Source: Amycolatopsis antarctica (GTDB lineage Bacteria > Actinomycetota > Actinomycetes > Mycobacteriales > Pseudonocardiaceae). From it: a stretch of DNA of 64,000 nt. How positions within the stretch are numbered: position 1 is the stretch's first letter; each line of letters opens with the position of its first letter. Positions 61,082 through 64,000 of this stretch are shown here, piece by piece. The position numbers and the translations under genes are program-made. Below the pieces are notes generated by a model, which had not been told where the DNA came from, did not search any database, and saw only the letters and a program-made list of their open reading frames with translations. Where the stretch lies: assembly GCF_002262875.1 (NCBI RefSeq), contig NZ_NKYE01000010.1, forward strand, positions 124,001 through 188,000. Direction: 5' to 3'.

Positions 61082-61113
61082 CACAACGGTTGCAACCTCT
61101 TGCAACCGTTGTG
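61082..61113. promoter_or_regulatory. Perfect 14-bp palindrome in the divergent promoter
   Basis: CACAACGGTTGCAA (61082-61095) and TTGCAACCGTTGTG (61100-61113) are exact reverse complements with a 4-bp spacer. It lies 45 bp upstream of the hydrolase gene and 267 bp upstream of the monooxygenase gene. A strong operator candidate. Confidence 0.65.
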
Positions 61114-61379
61114 CCGGGCCCGGCCACCGGCACAGGCTGTGCTGGCGGACCAGAACCCCGACGACGAAGTCAGGTGACGATGCCCGGTGACCAGCCCCGC
61201 CGCCCCGGCCCGGAACCCCCACGGCCCGTCCGCCTCTGGCGAGCGAGACGCCGCACGCACAGCCGCCACGAAGGTCCACCGCGCCGGATCGAACGGCGAG
61301 AGGTGCGCGGAACCCGTGCGCACCTCCGGAAGCCGCGCACGCACGCAACCACACCACCGACGAGAACTGGAGTCGCCCG

Positions 61380-63197
61380 ATGACCGCAAACCTGGTGGAC
61401 ACCGAGGCCGCCACGACCGTGCGCGACTGGCTGTCCGATTTCGAGACGGCCGCCGCGGCCGGTGACGCCGACGCGACCGCGAACCTGTTCGCCGAGGACA
61501 GCTACTGGCGTGACCTGATCGCGTTCACCTGGAACATCTTCACCGCCGAGGGGCGATCCGGCATCCACGAGATGCTCACCGCCACCCTGGACCGGGTGCG
61601 CCCGCACGGGCTCCGGATCGCCGGGGACCTTGGCGAGGCGACCGAGAGCGAAGGCGTGACCGAAAGCTGGATCGCCTTCGAGACCTCGGTCGGCCGCTGC
61701 GTCGGCCACCTGCGGATCCGGGACGGCAAGGCGTGGACCTTGCTCACCACCATGCACGAGCTGATCGGGCACGAGGAACCGGCCAACCACCGGCGCGCCA
61801 AGGGCGCCGAGCACGGCGCCGATCCGAACCGGAAGTCCTGGCTGGAACAGCGGCAGGCCGAGGCGGAGGACCTCGGTCACGGCACGCAGCCGGACACGGT
61901 GATCGTCGGCGGTGGCCAGGGCGGCATCGCGCTGGCCGCGCGGCTGCGCCAGCTCGGCGTGCCGACCATCGTCGTCGAACGCAATCCGCGCGCGGGCGAC
62001 TCCTGGCGCAACCGCTACAAGTCGCTGTGCCTGCACGACCCGGTCTGGTACGACCACCTGCCCTACATCGACTTCCCGAAGAACTGGCCCGTCTTCGCGC
62101 CGAAGGACAAGATCGGCGACTGGCTGGAGATGTACACGAAGGTCATGGAGATCAACTACTGGGGGTCCACCGAGTGCCGCGGTGCCCGCTACGACGAGGC
62201 GGCACGGGAATGACGGGTCGTCGTCGAACGCGACGGAACCGAGATCACCCTGCGCCCCAGGCAACTCGTGCTCGCCACCGGCATGTCCGGCAAGCCCAGC
62301 CTGCCCGCGTTCGAGGGCGCCGAGGTGTTCACCGGCGACCAGCACCACTCCTCGCAGCACCCCGGCCCGGACGCCTACCGTGGCAAGCACGCCGTGGTGA
62401 TCGGCTCCAACAACTCCGCGCACGACATTTGCGCCGCGTTGTGGGAGAACGGCGCCGACGTGACGATGGTGCAGCGCTCGTCGACGCACATCGTGAAGTC
62501 GGACTCGCTGATGACGATCGCGCTCGGCGACCTCTACTCGGAGGAGGCCGTCGAGGCGGGAATGACCACGCAGAAGGCCGACCTCACGTTCGCCTCGCTG
62601 CCGTACCGGATCATGCACCAGTTCCAGATCCCGGTGTACGACGAGATCCGCAAGCGGGACGCCGAGTTCTACGACCGGCTCGAACGTGCCGGGTTCCTGC
62701 TCGACTACGGCGATGACGAGTCCGGCCTGTTCCTGAAGTACCTGCGGCGGGGCTCCGGCTACTACATCGACGTTGGCGCCTCCGAACTCGTCGCGTCCGG
62801 CGACATCAAGCTCCAGTCCGGGGTGGACGTCGAACGGCTGACCGAGAACGGTGTCGTGCTCTCCAACGGTGTCGAACTGCCCGCGGACCTCGTCGTGTAC
62901 GCGACCGGGTTCGGCTCCATGAACGGCTGGGCGGCCGACCTGATCTCACAGGAGGTCGCCGACAAGGTCGGCAAGGTGTGGGGGCTCGGTTCGGCCACCA
63001 CCAAGGATCCCGGCCCGTGGGAGGGCGAGCAGCGCAACATGTGGAAGCCCACCCAGCAGGAGGCGCTGTGGTTCCACGGCGGGAACCTGCACCAGTCCCG
63101 GCACTACTCGCTGTACCTGGCATTGCAGCTCAAGGCTCGGTACGAGGGGATCGACACGCCCGTCCACGGCGTGCAGAAGGTCCACCACCTGAGTTGA
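61380..63197 (+). pseudogene. FAD-dependent monooxygenase interrupted by an in-frame TGA
   Basis: The frame is intact from the ATG at 61380 to 63197 except for TGA at 62211-62213 (codon 278). Residues 1-130 are SnoaL/NTF2-like, followed by an FAD Rossmann domain (VIVGGGQGGIALAARL) before the stop and an NADPH Rossmann domain (VVIGSNNSAHDICAAL) after it. Related enzymes have Trp-x-Val at this place ('EWTVVVERDG'-like), so TGG to TGA is the likely change. Start and Shine-Dalgarno (CTGGAG) are intact. It is either a recent pseudogene or a sequencing error. Intact, it would be a 605-residue Baeyer-Villiger-like flavin monooxygenase. Confidence 0.78.
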
Positions 63198-63360
63198 CCG
63201 GCGCCGGGGGCGCCGCCGGTGACGGCGCCCCCGGTCAGGTGCCGCGCGGCGGCCGCCGGAGCGCGCCACACGCACAGTTGATCCACCCACCGGGCGATGG
63301 GACAGTGCCCACGTGCCGGTCGACGGCCGGTGCGGTGACGGCGATGGTGAAGGCGGTTCG

Positions 63361-64000
63361 ATGACGGCGACGCAGACCCAGCGGCCTCCGGCGTGGTTCG
63401 TGTGCGCGTCCCGGATACGCGGGGCGGGGCTCGCGATCGGCCTGACGCTGCTGGCGGTGAGCGTGCTCGGCTCCGTGCTGCTGCCCCGCGACGTCCTGCC
63501 CGCCGCGGCCGTCGCCACCGGCACCACCACCGGCGTGGCGCTGCTCGTCGCCGGGATGGTCCTGACCCTGCTGCCCTACCGGCCGACGATCGCACCGCGT
63601 CCGGTCCGGGTGCCGGCGACCGGCCGGTGGCTGGCGGCGAACAGTCCGGAGTCCGGCGTGCCCAGCCACGGCACACACAGCCTCGGCCAGTCCTTCGCGA
63701 TCGACCTGGTGTACGCGCCGGAGGACGGCAGCAGGCCGGAATTCGGCTCCGGGCCTGCGTTCCGCGATCCGGGCGACTATCCCGCGTTCGGCAGGCCGCT
63801 GCTCGCGCCGTGCGCGGGCACGGTGGTCCGCACCCACGACTCCGCACGCGATCACCGGGCCCGCTCCGGGAACGCCGCCGTCGCCTACATGATGGTCGAG
63901 GGGATGGTCCGGGAACTGCTCGGAACCCGGCGTGTGGTCGGCAACCACGTGCTGCTCGACGTCGGCGACGGCGTCTACGCGGTGCTGGCCCACCTGCGCC
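63361..64000 (+). CDS. M23-type peptidase-like protein with membrane segments (3' truncated)
   Basis: The frame is open from the ATG at 63361 to the right edge, with no stop in the 213 codons visible. Residues about 19-78 contain two hydrophobic segments (GLAIGLTLLAVSVLGSVLL; a second after ATG), so the catalytic part would be exported or membrane-bound. SHGTHSLGQSFAIDLV resembles the M23 HxGxxxAxD zinc region, and GNHVLLDVGDGVYAVLAHLR the second half of the site, where HxH is expected just beyond the edge. GAAGG lies 7 bases upstream. It may cut peptidoglycan peptides. The end is not visible. Confidence 0.7.
   Translation, partial: MTATQTQRPPAWFVCASRIRGAGLAIGLTLLAVSVLGSVLLPRDVLPAAAVATGTTTGVALLVAGMVLTLLPYRPTIAPRPVRVPATGRWLAANSPESGVPSHGTHSLGQSFAIDLVYAPEDGSRPEFGSGPAFRDPGDYPAFGRPLLAPCAGTVVRTHDSARDHRARSGNAAVAYMMVEGMVRELLGTRRVVGNHVLLDVGDGVYAVLAHLR

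Noticed and set aside
62211..62213. TGA as selenocysteine.
   Set aside because: Relatives have Trp there, flavin monooxygenases have no selenocysteine at this site, and no SECIS-like hairpin was seen right after it. A nonsense mutation or sequencing error is simpler.
1..64000. CRISPR arrays, tRNA or rRNA genes, insertion sequences, prophage.
   Set aside because: I looked for spaced short repeats, cloverleaf-like gaps, transposase motifs and phage proteins and saw none; only a tool search could exclude a small RNA.

Overview
The window is a continuous stretch of very GC-rich chromosome from an actinomycete. Frequent GTG starts, many 4-bp ATGA/GTGA gene overlaps, an IniB-like protein beside a MalT-type regulator, an XRE/DUF397 pair, two DUF574-type methyltransferases, LigC and a 10-methyl-fatty-acid gene pair all point to the Pseudonocardiaceae/Mycobacteriales side of the phylum. 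This placement is inferred from gene content, not from a marker gene. I saw no rRNA, tRNA, CRISPR array, insertion sequence or phage gene.

Region 1 (1-22.2 kb) is a sugar or cyclitol locus. After the tail of an HxlR-type regulator come a ROK repressor and a LysR regulator. Facing them on the minus strand are a ribose-type ABC importer, a Gfo/Idh dehydrogenase, a 1535-residue secreted ThuA / sugar dehydrogenase / DUF1080 protein, and then an ebo-type operon joined by 4-bp overlaps. The ebo-type genes encode an inositol-phosphate-synthase homologue, a UbiA prenyltransferase, a TIM-barrel-EboA fusion, a TatD hydrolase, EboE and an EboF-like phosphodiesterase. Two more TIM-barrel epimerase genes follow. 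A perfect 11-bp inverted repeat sits upstream of the importer genes.

Region 2 (22.4-34.7 kb) holds DNA end-joining genes (a phosphoesterase fused to a ligase domain that lacks the catalytic lysine, then LigC), the tmsA-tmsB pair for 10-methyl fatty acids, an MFS transporter, an S9 peptidase, a DinB polymerase, a DUF574 methyltransferase and a STAS-domain protein.

Region 3 (35-46.2 kb) holds an HxlR regulator, three secreted glycosidases (GH18, GH16, GH26) that together could attack chitin, beta-glucan and mannan, a TetR regulator with a palindrome, a DUF1992 protein, and a complete iron-siderophore ABC importer with an IdeR/DtxR-like box and an AraC regulator.

Region 4 (46.2-51.3 kb) resembles an ini-type cell-envelope stress locus. 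A repetitive IniB-like protein diverges from an Hsp70-like membrane protein and an 844-residue MalT/IniR-like regulator, with three TAGGGG repeats in the shared promoter region.

Region 5 (51.4-64 kb) contains two small secreted proteins, a cation-diffusion transporter and a five-gene graspetide RiPP operon: two small unknown proteins, a precursor, an ATP-grasp ligase and a PIMT-type methyltransferase. It is divergent from an XRE/DUF397 pair. After it come a GNAT acetyltransferase, a molybdenum-related pair, a MarR-like regulator with a hydrolase, a monooxygenase gene broken by one in-frame TGA, and the start of an M23-type peptidase gene.
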